A stretch of DNA of 19,546 nucleotides, taken from NCBI GenBank assembly GCA_910585815.1, contig CAJUFJ010000061.1, forward strand, positions 1 through 19,546, in the 5' to 3' direction. Shown here in pieces: positions 7,201 through 14,009 of the stretch. The number at the start of each line of letters is the position of its first letter. The first letter of the stretch is position 1. The translations under genes and the position numbers were made by a program. A model generated the notes under the pieces. That model was not told the origin of the DNA, made no database searches, and saw only the letters and a list, made by a program, of their open reading frames with translations. The stretch is from an uncultured Oscillospiraceae bacterium (GTDB lineage: Bacteria; Bacillota; Clostridia; Oscillospirales; Oscillospiraceae).

Positions 7201-8301
7201 GCCAGACTTGTAGGTCTTGGCCATGTAGGTCTCATCAAAATAGGAGTTAGCCTTGCCGGCAGCATTGGCCTTCAGCACAGTGTTGTTGTCAGTGGTGCCG
7301 GTCTTCTCATCGATGGACACACCGTCGATGGTGACGTCAAAGCTGTAGTTCTTGATGGTGTCGGAGCCCAGCAGGTCATACAGGTCCTTGCCGGTGACCT
7401 CAGTGGTCCACTCCTTGTCCAGCAGCTCCTTCTTCATGTAGGTGCCGATGGCCTTGCCGTCATACTCCCAGTGGCGGGAGGGGCGACCGAAGGCGTCGGT
7501 AGCGCTGTTGTTCAGGCGCAGCTTGCCGTCGTAGAGCTCCTCGCCCAGCTGCACGTAGTACTGGCCCTTGTGGTTGGCATCGGAAGCCACGTCGCTGGTG
7601 CGGCCCTCAATGGCGTTGTACTTCTTCTCAGTGCTGGTGCGGGAGGTGTACTCAGCACGGTAGTTCACCTTCACGCCGTTGAGCTCAACGCCCAGGGTGC
7701 CGGTGAAGTCCACCATCTCGGAGCGCAGGGCGTTCAGAGCCATCTGAGCGACCTGGTTACGAGTCATGGGGGTGCTGCCGTCGGAACCCACGCCGTTGAA
7801 GATGCCGATCTGGTTGCCCTGACGGACAGTGACCAGCACGAAGCCGTCGTTGTAGTCCTCAGCGTACTTGAAGTAGCCCAGGGCACGCATCATCATGGAG
7901 GCGGCCTCAATGGCAGTCACGGTGGCGCCGGGATCATAGATGCCGTCGCCGCGGCCGGACACGATGCCGTTGGCGGCGCAAGCGCCCACCCAGCCCCGCG
8001 CCCACTCATAATTGCCGCTCACGTCGGCAAAGGGGCAGGTGCTCACATAGTAGTTGTAATCCAGGTTCAGCAGCTTGCCCATCACAACTGCCATCTCAGC
8101 ACGAGTGACAGGGCGGTCAGGACCAAAGCCACGGTCGTCGCCGACCATGACCTCAACGGCCTGCAAAACCTCGATTGCTTCGACGTTGTCAGTTTCCTTG
8201 ACATCGTCATAGCCCGCAGCCGCGCTGGTACCAATCACCATCATGCCCAGGAGCATGACAGAGGCCAGAGTGAGGCTGAGGGCCCGCTTCAGGTTTCTCA
8301 T
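4207..8301 (-). CDS. S-layer homology domain surface protein, 1364 aa
   Basis: A Sec signal peptide (residues 1 to about 28, basic start, hydrophobic core, AxA-type end at GTSAAA) is followed by SLH repeats at about 31-80 (with VTRAEM), 91-143 (PFADVSGNYEWARGWV) and a weaker third near 150-195 (MTRNQVAQMALNAL). SLH domains anchor proteins non-covalently to pyruvylated cell-wall polymers. Residues about 200-1055 are a long beta-rich region without a family I recognise. A Gly/Asn linker lies at about 1060-1069. The last 210 residues hold two related modules (about 1151-1250 and 1258-1364), each a helical part followed by A(Q/R)N(G/D)T, a DG(T/S)xG turn and KVTVTL-like strands. AAGGAGG lies 8 nt before the ATG. 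Likely an abundant S-layer or adhesive surface protein, transcribed alone. A possible promoter with TTGACG at 8399-8394 lacks a clear -10. Confidence 0.93.
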   Translation of the reverse strand: MRNLKRALSLTLASVMLLGMMVIGTSAAAGYDDVKETDNVEAIEVLQAVEVMVGDDRGFGPDRPVTRAEMAVVMGKLLNLDYNYYVSTCPFADVSGNYEWARGWVGACAANGIVSGRGDGIYDPGATVTAIEAASMMMRALGYFKYAEDYNDGFVLVTVRQGNQIGIFNGVGSDGSTPMTRNQVAQMALNALRSEMVDFTGTLGVELNGVKVNYRAEYTSRTSTEKKYNAIEGRTSDVASDANHKGQYYVQLGEELYDGKLRLNNSATDAFGRPSRHWEYDGKAIGTYMKKELLDKEWTTEVTGKDLYDLLGSDTIKNYSFDVTIDGVSIDEKTGTTDNNTVLKANAAGKANSYFDETYMAKTYKSGVGQTGKGVLTQVFVNADTKEVDVAVINTYLAQATSDYNEKKDEVSLKVYALTSDGSGNDEVFYKYPGACKVAGESGQTKTLKVSGDDFAIEDVKKDDIFLVTASNGDIQTISDPEVLAAVTLNGFSRNSYVVSDGTQYDYNTTVEYDSDTLDNYTSISATQQLKDTQYNVYLDPYGYLIGVKIVDAVNNYVFLTGIDLATSNLKRQTAKAAGILTDGTFVEFTMDLTNSISFYKQGGKSAANAITFADGAEFTSGPLWNTWCTYTVDKDGVYTLTEVKQDANKTSKDKAGQYHDHQAFAPAADGTVTPAASAAGKKINDKNTSLKAAAAKYVYGNDKTVYIVPELKKIPSDSEIAANAINYPIDDTNDSNAAIIPAKTNVGIIGGVDSISTGIANVDLVTWNANDIKSEVNDNGAYLKAYSGGTYALYNNNGYIIAAVVVGEDNGSTKSLVYSDKSEVKDEFYANDEWTWTREVISNGERLVLTEKGSKLAASGLKSMGENVWYEVTYKADGTVKEVTPAFYTDTGRNVGKTPASSPALTLTNTGTPFAGSFVKNITELEYAINNNNKTITLYEEVWGNGTDDGCTADSNSQDTTGKPNMTKAPSLKDSTLYVDTAASKGFYVHDDVKAVLIQKNDGKSTTEWLEGKSQLESALEDLNFRNGTYLFKVSAIMTNGRASVVIIHDWNGTDAQPDGSHGGGNGNTTATVTVTGNTVNVSLNGETDMTKVADEISTKLEAAGYTDIVVTLDGDDITSITGMKGNTKITFKQTGDIAIVSAAAAVAGVKTAVTAIGTANDLFDAAEPEAVEADIKAAVEAAVNAALANGVDASFDWTGTGMGVTEAQNGTAGDNDGTAGSAKVTVTLSKGDVAETVALNLTVPAMAFTNTADGKIDAAKTALEAVNTTIAAPADNSILSEDDAKEAITDLFDAVSLGTGVSYEVKNWGTYTAARNDTGSSATPNSDGSNGQLKVTLTVKCAGGTDVDTSEFTFTFSYGYNA

Positions 8302-8562
8302 TCGGATTTCCTCCTTACAAAATTTTTCGGCCTGAGAGGGGCCGGGATTTGATCAAAACGAGAACTCCATTTCAATTATGGTAGACTGTGGAGCGTCAAC
8401 ATTTTCGTAACAAAGTTCTGCGTTTTGACCAAATATTTTGAGATTTCTTAACCTTCTGCCAAAAACAGGCTTGTGTCACGCCCCTTACACGGGGTTAAAA
8501 AGTTGCGAAACTGAGGAGAAAATCCGTTAAACCTGACACGTTCAATGTCAAAAAGTAAATCT

Positions 8563-8656
8563 GGTAGACATCCGGTAGACGTCCTAAAATATGGAAAGCC
8601 GTCAACCCCCTGCGGCGCAGGGGATTGACGGCTTTTTTGGTAGACATTTGGTAGAC
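8563..8656. repeat. GGTAGAC repeat pairs flanking a hairpin; otherwise empty intergenic region
   Basis: The 392-bp gap 8302-8693 holds no gene that I can support. Within it GGTAGAC occurs four times on the plus strand, at 8563-8569, 8574-8580, 8639-8645 and 8650-8656. In each pair the copies are 11 bp apart, about one helical turn, and the pairs lie on either side of the hairpin at 8595-8637. The pairs read GGTAGACATCC-GGTAGACG and GGTAGACATTT-GGTAGACC. This could be a protein-binding array or a scar of an integrase-related element; I cannot tell which. Confidence 0.55.
8595..8637 (+). terminator. Strong terminator-like hairpin, T tract on the plus strand
   Basis: AAAGCCGTCAA and TTGACGGCTTT enclose CCCCTG/CAGGGG, giving about 17 bp with one mismatch and loop CGGCG, followed by TTTTTT. 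The plus-strand T tract is the better one, although no plus-strand gene lies upstream. On the minus strand it follows the M24 gene (stop at 8694) and has only TTT, so it may still end that operon. Confidence 0.7.
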
Positions 8657-8693
8657 CCGTGAAACTATAGGGTTTTCACTATTGTGGGACTAA

Positions 8694-9863
8694 TTACAGT
8701 TCGATATACTCCCAATGGCTTCTGGTAAACAGCTGGGTACCCGTTTCGGTAATACGATAGCAATCCTCAAAGCGGAATCCGTATTCCTGGGAGCGGAAGA
8801 AGTGATCTCCCGCAATTGTCATACCGGCGTTCAGAACAGTTGGTACATCCCGGCGGAAGGTGGGAGGTTCCCCCTCAAACACGCCGATGCCGTGGGAAGC
8901 ACTGGCCGGTGGGGGACCCCAGCCGTGATCCACAAAGTAGTCGTAATATCTTGCATAAATCTCTCCGGAGGTCATGCCAGGTTTAACCCATTCGCAAATT
9001 AGCTTTTCATGCAGTTCCAGCATGAAATCAATTTCCCTTTTCGTCTGGTCAGACATTTTTCCAAAAATTATGGGGCGGCCATAGGCAGAGGCATAGCCGG
9101 CATAGTGGCAGCCAATGTCAATATTGATGATGGTGTCGCGGCACAGCTTGTTGTGGGTGCTACGGCCGATACCCATTCGGCTTCGATAGCCGGAGTAGCA
9201 CAGAATGGGGAAAGACGGTCCCTCACCACCATTGCGGTACAGCTCCGCTGCCAGTACACCCTCCAGCTCATACTCCGTCATTTCGGGGTTGATTTTGCCC
9301 AGAGCGTTGTCAAAGGCTTTTTCGGAAATCAGACAAGCTTGCTGCACCATTTCCGCCTCAAAGTCGGATTTGTTCATGCGCAGATCATTCAACGCTTCGC
9401 CAAAGTCGATCAGTTCAGCGCCGGGAAGACAGGCGCTCTCCACCTGCTGGTAGAGCTTGTGAGGCATAATAGCATAGTCGGCAAGACCGATTCTCCTTAC
9501 CCCTCTGCCGTCGGTGACCTCACTGAAAAGCTGCTCCAGGTTGAAGTAATCCACGCCAATCCAGCCACGGACAGTTCCGTATGTATGTCCAAAGGCCTCA
9601 CAGCCCCGGACCTGCTTCATCCCATAGGGGCCTGCTCCGGCGAATTCCGGCGCCTCTCCCCCCATCAGAACCAGGGGGTCGCCTTTCCGGCCCACCAATA
9701 CACCGCCCACTTCGAACAGCGGCCAGTACTGGCTCAAGTAAAACACGTTGTCATAGGCACCGGTATTGGCGTAGCAAAGGACGGCATCCAGATTCTCCTC
9801 CTCCATCTTTTTTTGCAGGCGCTGGACTCGGCTGTCGTATTCAGTCTTGGGAACACAAATCAT
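8694..9863 (-). CDS. M24-fold protein (Xaa-Pro peptidase/creatinase superfamily) with incomplete metal site
   Basis: I place the start at ATG 9863, because AAAGGAG lies 8 nt upstream; an earlier TTG at 9881 overlaps that site. The product is 389 residues. An N-terminal creatinase-like domain (about 1-155) precedes a C-terminal pita-bread domain (about 160-389). In peptidases of this fold the metals are held by Asp, Asp, His, Glu, Glu. Here D249 (INIDIG), H324 (SHGIG) and E366 (RFED) are present, but the second Asp position, 11 residues after D249, is A260, and the usual TIEPG glutamate aligns with D353. Metal-free members of the superfamily, such as creatinase, exist. It is the last gene of the TRAP operon (65-nt gap after dctM), so it probably processes the imported compound or a conjugate of it. 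Annotation as a prolidase would be risky. Confidence 0.88.
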   Translation of the reverse strand: MICVPKTEYDSRVQRLQKKMEEENLDAVLCYANTGAYDNVFYLSQYWPLFEVGGVLVGRKGDPLVLMGGEAPEFAGAGPYGMKQVRGCEAFGHTYGTVRGWIGVDYFNLEQLFSEVTDGRGVRRIGLADYAIMPHKLYQQVESACLPGAELIDFGEALNDLRMNKSDFEAEMVQQACLISEKAFDNALGKINPEMTEYELEGVLAAELYRNGGEGPSFPILCYSGYRSRMGIGRSTHNKLCRDTIINIDIGCHYAGYASAYGRPIIFGKMSDQTKREIDFMLELHEKLICEWVKPGMTSGEIYARYYDYFVDHGWGPPPASASHGIGVFEGEPPTFRRDVPTVLNAGMTIAGDHFFRSQEYGFRFEDCYRITETGTQLFTRSHWEYIEL

Positions 9864-9928
9864 CTGTGCTGCTCCTTTCAAATTATTTGGTTGTTGTACT
9901 GGCTATGTCCCAGCCGGCGTAACGGCTG

Positions 9929-11215
9929 TCACGCAGGGCCTAACAGCAGATTGGGAACCAGGGTAGTCAGCGGGGGGAAGAATGCCTGAATCAGGGTAGC
10001 AATCAACATTCCAAGGGCAAAGATATACACCGTTTTGCCAATCCGACTGATAGGGGTGTTGGTGACGCCGCAAGCGGTAAACAGGCAGATACCCACTGGG
10101 GGCGTAATTGCGCCGATTGAGATGCACAGCAGGAAAAGGATACCAAATTGTATAGGATCGTATCCCATGCCGACCATCAACGGCTGCAATACAGGTACCA
10201 AGATCATCATGGCAGCCATACCCTCCATAAAAAGGCCCACAAGCAGCATAATCGCGATGATAACAATTGTTGTTCCGGCCAGGGAGGAAGATATGCTGGT
10301 TATAAAGCCGATTAGCATGTCCGGAAACCGCGCCCTGGTTAGGACCCAGCCGAAGGGTGCGGCCGCAGCGATGATGAACATGATAGAACCGGTGGACATG
10401 GCGGTATTTTTCAGTGCCCGGATAACCTCCTTCCAGTTCAGTTCCCGGTAGCATATACCCACAATCAGGCCGTAGAGAGCGGCAATGGCGCCGGACTCTG
10501 TGGCGGTAAAAACGCCGCTGCTGATACCGGCCAGAATGATGGCGGGGGCAAGCAACGCGGGAATGGCCTGAAGGAAGGAACTTCCAACCTCACGCAGAGA
10601 GGAACGGGTCCGTGTGGGGTAATTGCGCTTACGGGCATAGATAGAGGACACTACCATTAGGGATAAACCAAAGAGAATACCAGGCAGGAGGCCCGCCATC
10701 AGCAGGCGGCCAGGGGAGTCTCCCGTAATTGTTGCGTAAATCAGCAGTGTAGTGCTGGGAGGGATAATCGGGCCGATGGTGCCGCCGGCAGCCACACAGG
10801 AGACGGCGACATCGTCATCATAGCCTTCCTTACGCATAGTGGGAACGGTGATGGAGGCCACTGCGGCGGTGTCCGCATTGGAGGAACCCGACACACCAGC
10901 AAAGATCATGCAGGCCAGGATACTTACATGGCACATGCCGCCTTTCACATGACCCACCAGGGAGTTGCAGAAGTGCATAATACGGCGCGTAATTCCGCCG
11001 CTCCCCATCAGTTCCCCTGCGAAAATAAACAGCGGAACGGCCAGCAGTGACATAGAGTCGATGGAGTAGAGCATCCGCTGGGCAATAAACAGCAGCGAAG
11101 AAAAGCTCCCGTCCAGCAAAACCGCTGCCAAGGCACTGAGAAGCATGGAAAACGCGATAGGTACCCCCAGTACCAGGAGAAGCATAAAAATAATCAGCAG
11201 AGAGGCCAGAAGCAT
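9929..11215 (-). CDS. dctM: TRAP transporter large permease subunit (DctM family)
   Basis: A very hydrophobic protein of about 428 residues with roughly a dozen membrane segments. Family marks include the N-terminal LLLVLGVPIAF helix, AVPLFIFAGELM, GVSGSSNADTAAV, GGTIGPIIPPS and, near the C-terminus, ITPPVGICLF. DctM forms the sodium-driven elevator core of tripartite ATP-independent periplasmic transporters. The upstream dctQ gene ends in GGATGA, and an ATG at 11221 overlaps that stop by 4 nt. The ATG at 11215 sits 7 nt after GGAGG and I prefer it; the difference is two residues. The tight overlap implies translational coupling with DctQ. In a Gram-positive cell the transporter sits in the cytoplasmic membrane. 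Confidence 0.95.
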   Translation of the reverse strand: MLLASLLIIFMLLLVLGVPIAFSMLLSALAAVLLDGSFSSLLFIAQRMLYSIDSMSLLAVPLFIFAGELMGSGGITRRIMHFCNSLVGHVKGGMCHVSILACMIFAGVSGSSNADTAAVASITVPTMRKEGYDDDVAVSCVAAGGTIGPIIPPSTTLLIYATITGDSPGRLLMAGLLPGILFGLSLMVVSSIYARKRNYPTRTRSSLREVGSSFLQAIPALLAPAIILAGISSGVFTATESGAIAALYGLIVGICYRELNWKEVIRALKNTAMSTGSIMFIIAAAAPFGWVLTRARFPDMLIGFITSISSSLAGTTIVIIAIMLLVGLFMEGMAAMMILVPVLQPLMVGMGYDPIQFGILFLLCISIGAITPPVGICLFTACGVTNTPISRIGKTVYIFALGMLIATLIQAFFPPLTTLVPNLLLGPA

Positions 11216-11217
11216 AC

Positions 11218-11730
11218 TCATCCCTCCTTTTCTGGGGCAATCTGGTCGTCCTCATGGAGTGGGGTCAGGGTCTTTCCAGTCAGCAGACAGTAAATATTGT
11301 TAACCGAGAAGATAATCCAGAGGCAAGCACTGACAGGCAGCGCAATCTGAACATAAAACATGCTGAAATGCAAGGTGGGCAGCTTCTGGACCATATTATT
11401 TGAGGCCAGAATCGAGCCATGGTACACAAAGAAGCAGCCAATCAGAATGATGGAGAGCCAAATTGCGGTCTCTACTATCTTTCTGGGCAGAGGCGGCAGC
11501 TTGACCAGCAGATAGTCCAGGGCAAGGTGCCTGTGGTAATAGAATGCCAGGCCGCCGGCCAGCAACACTCCCCAGATCAGAAGCACCCGCATCAGCTCAT
11601 CCCCCCACATGAAAGCGTGGCCCACAACGTAGCGCATGAAGACCTGTGCCACCGTAAGCGTCACCAGGGCACCAAAAATCGCAACGACAATGACCATTAG
11701 TACTTTTCGCAAATACTCTATAATTTTCAA
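11218..11730 (-). CDS. dctQ: TRAP transporter small permease subunit (DctQ family)
   Basis: A 170-residue protein with four predicted membrane helices: about residues 8-32, 46-64, 86-106 and 124-148. It has family-typical features: FMRYVVGHAFMWGDEL, the HRHLALDYL loop and a short charged tail. DctQ scaffolds the DctM transport domain and helps dock the binding protein. The start appears to be TTG at 11730, preceded by AGGTG; the nearby upstream ATG is out of frame and stops at once. A TTG start with a modest ribosome site, placed after an intercistronic hairpin, would keep permease levels below those of the binding protein. The 3' end overlaps dctM. Confidence 0.92.
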   Translation of the reverse strand: MKIIEYLRKVLMVIVVAIFGALVTLTVAQVFMRYVVGHAFMWGDELMRVLLIWGVLLAGGLAFYYHRHLALDYLLVKLPPLPRKIVETAIWLSIILIGCFFVYHGSILASNNMVQKLPTLHFSMFYVQIALPVSACLWIIFSVNNIYCLLTGKTLTPLHEDDQIAPEKEG

Positions 11731-11756
11731 ATCATCACCTGTCTTTCTGTCAGCCG

Positions 11757-11789
11757 ATGCGGGACACAGCCCTGGGGCTGTGTCCGCAT
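11757..11789 (-). other. Intercistronic stem-loop between dctP and dctQ
   Basis: GGACACAGCCC (11762-11772) and GGGCTGTGTCC (11775-11785) pair perfectly, extended by ATGC/GCAT with one bulged base. On the transcribed minus strand no U tract follows, so it looks like an mRNA-stabilising or partial-termination hairpin that would favour dctP over dctQM. Binding proteins are usually made in excess over permeases. Confidence 0.65.
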
Positions 11790-11805
11790 TGGAACCTCCG
11801 CCGGT

Positions 11806-12891
11806 TTACTGACGGCCATCCTCCACCATCTGAATCAGCTGATCAGCCGTGGGAACATTGGACTTAAACTGATCCCACACCTTGGTGCAGGCCTCCTGGA
11901 ATGGAGCACGGTCCGGCGTGTAAAGGGTGCAGCCAAACTCATCCCGCATCCGGTCATAGGCATCCTCAGTAAACGCAATCTGGGTGGGGTTAAACCAGTC
12001 GGCCATCTCAGCAAAGGATTCGTCAATGATCCGGCGCTGATTCTCGGTCAGACTCTGGTAAAATTTCTCATTCATCACAGGCGCTTCGGCGGTGTACATG
12101 TGGTTGGTAATCACAACGTCCTTCGCCACCTCGTAGAGGCTGTTAGAGATAAAGCCCTCCTGAGTGGTCTCAAAGCCGTCTACAACATGGGAGCGAACGG
12201 ACTCGTACACGTCGTTCCAGGCCAGAGGGGTAGCGGCTGCGCCAATGGCGTCGAACAGCGCAATGTAGATTTCAGACTGGGGAGAACGCATTTTGACCCG
12301 ATGCAGGTCCTCCATGCTCTCCACCGCGATGCCGTTGGTGTACATATCCCGGAATCCAGAGTGAATCCAGCACATCACCCGCAGACCAGTGCTGTCCAGC
12401 AGGTCTTGAGTCAGTTGGGTGCCCATCTCGCCCTCAAAAAGGACCCGCTCGATGTGATCATAGTCATCCCAGATAAAGGGAAGCTCAATCACCTGAAAAT
12501 CAGGGACGTAGTTGGAGAAAATGCCGGTTCCGCCATAGGTAATATCAATATCGCCGGAGCGGACCGCCTCCACCAGCTCAGCCTGAGAGCCCAGCTGCGC
12601 CGCGGGATACAGCTCCACTGTGATAGCGCCACCGGATTTTTCCTTCACCAGCTCCGCCCAATATTCCACATTGCCCCAGAATGTGGTGGTTGTAGCGTGG
12701 TAGTCGCCCCAGACGATGTTAAGCGGCTCACAGGCGGGCTCACTGCCACCACCGCTGTCACCAGTAGAGCTGGCGGAGCCGCCGGGGTTGGAAGCTGCCG
12801 ACTGACTGCCTCCGGCCGGCTTGGAGCAACTGGAAATCGTAAGGAGCATGGCAAGGGAGAGCGCAAGACTAAGAACCTTTTTGATTTTCAT
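11806..12891 (-). CDS. dctP: TRAP transporter substrate-binding lipoprotein (DctP family)
   Basis: The start is ATG 12891, with AAAGGAG 8 nt upstream; an upstream in-frame extension to 12957 crosses the promoter and is rejected. The 361-residue product begins with a lipoprotein signal ending at ISSC (lipidated Cys22), then a Ser/Gly/Pro linker to about residue 53, then the DctP fold. Family marks are LVEAVRSGDIDITYG, the substrate-binding block VKMRSP with R202 (the conserved arginine that usually binds a substrate carboxylate), TPLAWNDVYESV and VVDGFET, where VDGQEN is commoner. It captures the substrate at the membrane surface and delivers it to DctQM. The retained arginine points to an organic acid; its identity is unknown. 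First gene of the minus-strand operon. Confidence 0.95.
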   Translation of the reverse strand: MKIKKVLSLALSLAMLLTISSCSKPAGGSQSAASNPGGSASSTGDSGGGSEPACEPLNIVWGDYHATTTTFWGNVEYWAELVKEKSGGAITVELYPAAQLGSQAELVEAVRSGDIDITYGGTGIFSNYVPDFQVIELPFIWDDYDHIERVLFEGEMGTQLTQDLLDSTGLRVMCWIHSGFRDMYTNGIAVESMEDLHRVKMRSPQSEIYIALFDAIGAAATPLAWNDVYESVRSHVVDGFETTQEGFISNSLYEVAKDVVITNHMYTAEAPVMNEKFYQSLTENQRRIIDESFAEMADWFNPTQIAFTEDAYDRMRDEFGCTLYTPDRAPFQEACTKVWDQFKSNVPTADQLIQMVEDGRQ

Positions 12892-12961
12892 AACTAATTC
12901 TCCTTTTCTTACATTTTTGTTTGGTTCGGATTGGCGTCCTCTGTGGAATTCGGACAATTAA

Positions 12962-12989
12962 ATTGTATCATAAATCCGGTTGTGTGCAA
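12962..12989 (-). promoter_or_regulatory. Promoter of the TRAP operon with putative operator
   Basis: On the minus strand TTGCAC (12989-12984), a 16-nt spacer, and TACAAT (12967-12962) with an extended TG one base before. The spacer contains AACCGGATTT (12981-12972), identical to a 10-mer in the same place of the DUF4432 gene promoter. A second related element, ATCCGAACC (12931-12923), lies in the leader downstream. Confidence 0.7.
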
Positions 12990-13056
12990 TTTTCCATATA
13001 GGCTTTTTTATCTCCATATTGTCCCTTTACACTGCCTTCTTTCCAGCAAATTATGG

Positions 13057-13085
13057 TTGTGCGTTCGGCAAAATCGTTATATAAT
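13057..13085 (+). promoter_or_regulatory. Promoter of the AraC-family gene
   Basis: TTGTGC (13057-13062) and a perfect TATAAT (13080-13085) are separated by 17 nt. The start near 13092 gives a leader of about 54 nt. It is divergent from the dctP promoter, with about 70 bp between the -35 boxes. The AACCGGATTT element is not present here. Confidence 0.6.
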
Positions 13086-13145
13086 AGGCCAAATATCCTC
13101 ATCTACCCAGATGATTTCACACCAGACACGGAAAGGAGCAACACT

Positions 13146-14006
13146 ATGGAACGGATTGGACTGCGGTACAACACACCGGATACTCTGGTAGAAATGGCCC
13201 ATTATGACGACGATATACCCCACTATCTCTATTGGCGGGACTTTAAAAGCGCATATTATTCCCCCCTGCACTATGCCGACAGCTATGAGGTTATGCTGCT
13301 GCGGGGGCTGCGCGGCGAAGTCACTATTGCCGGAAACAGCTTTCAATTTAACGGGGACCGCCTCTTTGCCATTCCCCCCAACATTGTCCACGACCTCCAG
13401 GTGGAAAAGGGCGATGGATACATGTATGTGTTCCACGCCAATTTCCAATTTCTGAAGCAATATGTCAATATAGAGAAAATCTTCAACTATCAGAACAGAG
13501 ATATCAATGACATCTGCTACGACATTCCAGAGGTTGAGGAGGGATGGAGAATCTTTCAAGATATCATTCGCCATGACGGCAATATCTTTCTTCGGCTGCA
13601 AAGCATTCTGGAGCTATTTTCCATGCTCAGCAGGAATCTGCACAACCACGACAAGCCGGAGCGCCAGCGTCTCGACACCAACAACCACGCGCTGCAAAGA
13701 CTGGTGGACTGGACCAACGCCCATGTCTCGGAGAAAATCGACATTGATACAGCCGCCGAGGTGATGCACCTGAGCCGGTATTATTTCTGCAAATGGTTTA
13801 AACGACAAACCAATATGACATATTTTAACTACCTGAGCACCGTCCGCATTCATCACGCCTGCTGTCTTCTGGAAAGCGGCATCAGCATTGAGGAGACCTG
13901 CATCGCCTGTGGACTGGAGAGTGTCTCTTATTTTACCCAGCTCTTTCGAACTAAAATGGGCTGCACACCGGGAAATTATGTTAAGCAGTACTGCCAAAAG
14001 GCCTGA
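13146..14006 (+). CDS. AraC family transcriptional regulator
   Basis: The start is ATG 13146, 7 nt after AAAGGAG; an upstream in-frame start at 13053 lies across the promoter. The product has 286 residues. The N-terminal half is cupin-like (about 38-97, including YSPLHYADSYEVMLLRG and the FAIPPNIVHDL segment), probably the ligand-sensing domain. The C-terminal half has two helix-turn-helix motifs (about 202-221 and 250-271), ending in the AraC signature GLESVSYFTQLFRTKMGCTPGNY. Divergent placement beside dctP and opposite the DUF4432 gene makes it the likely activator of the TRAP operon and the epimerase-like gene in response to the imported compound (inference). It ends 3 bp before the convergent DUF4432 stop codon. 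Confidence 0.92.
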   Translation: MERIGLRYNTPDTLVEMAHYDDDIPHYLYWRDFKSAYYSPLHYADSYEVMLLRGLRGEVTIAGNSFQFNGDRLFAIPPNIVHDLQVEKGDGYMYVFHANFQFLKQYVNIEKIFNYQNRDINDICYDIPEVEEGWRIFQDIIRHDGNIFLRLQSILELFSMLSRNLHNHDKPERQRLDTNNHALQRLVDWTNAHVSEKIDIDTAAEVMHLSRYYFCKWFKRQTNMTYFNYLSTVRIHHACCLLESGISIEETCIACGLESVSYFTQLFRTKMGCTPGNYVKQYCQKA

Positions 14007-14009
14007 GTC

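Noticed and set aside
5113..8352. A 1079-codon open frame antisense to the SLH gene
   Set aside because: It mirrors the codon structure of the SLH gene on the other strand, starts without a ribosome site in mid-gene, gives a low-complexity Val/Gly/Leu/His-rich product and matches no family. The SLH frame has a signal peptide, SLH motifs and a proper start.
8563..8656. CRISPR array
   Set aside because: The GGTAGAC units are only 7 bp with 4-bp gaps and a central hairpin; there are no 25-40 bp repeats with unique spacers anywhere in the window and no cas genes.
9009..9989. A 326-codon frame antisense to the M24 gene
   Set aside because: No ribosome site or family features, and it runs over the M24 start region and the dctM end.
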